A stretch of 60,283 nucleotides of DNA, taken from positions 1-60,283 of IMG/VR virus record IMGVR_UViG_3300043436_002761. One strand, 5' to 3'. The position numbers were made by a program, and so were the translations under genes. This DNA comes from a virus. This document shows, piece after piece, positions 60,177 through 60,283 of this stretch; positions within the stretch are counted from its first letter, which is position 1, and every line of letters begins with the position of its first letter. Below the pieces are notes generated by a model that searched no databases, was not told the origin of the DNA, and worked only from the letters and a program-made list of their open reading frames with translations.

Positions 60177-60283
60177 TGAGATTTGCACATAGCAAAATTG
60201 ACGGTACTTTCGTAATTGGAATTAGTTTTTCAAATTACTACAATTCAAAACTAGGTTACAAAAATACTTCCCTGATTTTTGAC
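60176..60283 (+). CDS. partial unidentified gene at the right edge
   Basis: Starts at an ATG overlapping the previous stop (TAATG). 36 codons visible, MRFAHSKIDGTFVIGISFSN and on, with no stop in the window. Too short to name. Confidence 0.55.
   Translation, partial: MRFAHSKIDGTFVIGISFSNYYNSKLGYKNTSLIFD

Noticed and set aside
1-60283. tRNA genes or integrase/attachment sites
   Set aside because: None could be recognised by eye; no cloverleaf or recombinase motif found.

Overview
The window is about 60 kb of an AT-rich, tailed (siphovirus-type) phage genome that very probably infects an actinobacterium. Three things point to the host. A 70-residue zinc-finger protein at 52058-52270 looks like the DUF7455 family of actinobacteria and their phages. 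Four promoter-like sites at 58.8-59.7 kb follow the actinobacterial DNA-damage promoter layout TTGTCRGTG-N8-TAnnnT, one of them exactly. Several genes look leaderless, a common actinobacterial habit. An AT-rich freshwater host is a guess. Terminase, replication proteins, integrase and a recognisable endolysin are not in the window, so the genome continues beyond both ends.

Layout. From about 57.9 kb down to 1 kb almost every gene lies on the minus strand and forms one late region, broken by internal promoters and a few hairpins. In the order of transcription it holds: a 2-oxoglutarate/Fe(II) oxygenase and a DUF6065-like protein (57.8-56.5 kb); fibre, collar and other tail-tip proteins (56.2-46.1 kb); a tail protein with a very cysteine-rich insert (46.1-45.0 kb); a cassette of duplicated small and DUF6065-like genes, glycosyltransferases, a sugar-nucleotide dehydratase, a DNA methyltransferase and a polynucleotide-phosphatase-like protein (45.0-38.1 kb); a second fibre cassette and an Fn3 protein (38.1-35.0 kb); a holin-like protein, a GT4 glycosyltransferase and a B12-dependent ribonucleotide reductase (34.9-30.7 kb); a very large LamG-type protein (30.7-27.1 kb); then the classical head-tail block: portal, protease-scaffold fusion, HK97 capsid, connectors, tail terminator, major tail protein, tail chaperones with a -1 frameshift at CCCAAAC, a 3135-residue tape measure, distal tail and hub-like proteins, and an HTH protein (26.7-0.05 kb).

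At 58.2-60.3 kb lie two divergent groups of very small genes, many with Cys-x2-Cys zinc motifs, flanking a 420-bp noncoding stretch with five perfect TTATNCACA DnaA boxes, probably a replication origin. The four damage-type promoters drive these groups. A textbook TTGACA-N17-TATACT promoter at 57979-58007 heads the late region, and a second identical-class promoter sits before the holin-like gene.

How the parts fit. The late region builds a head of the HK97 type and a long non-contractile tail with an unusually rich set of fibres. Sugar-nucleotide, glycosyltransferase and oxygenase genes placed among the fibre genes suggest modification of virion or cell-surface glycans (inference). Four diverged DUF6065-like proteins in one phage, a duplicated three-gene fibre cassette, a kinase-like domain inside the tape measure and a domain shared by the tape measure and the hub-like protein are the least explained parts.
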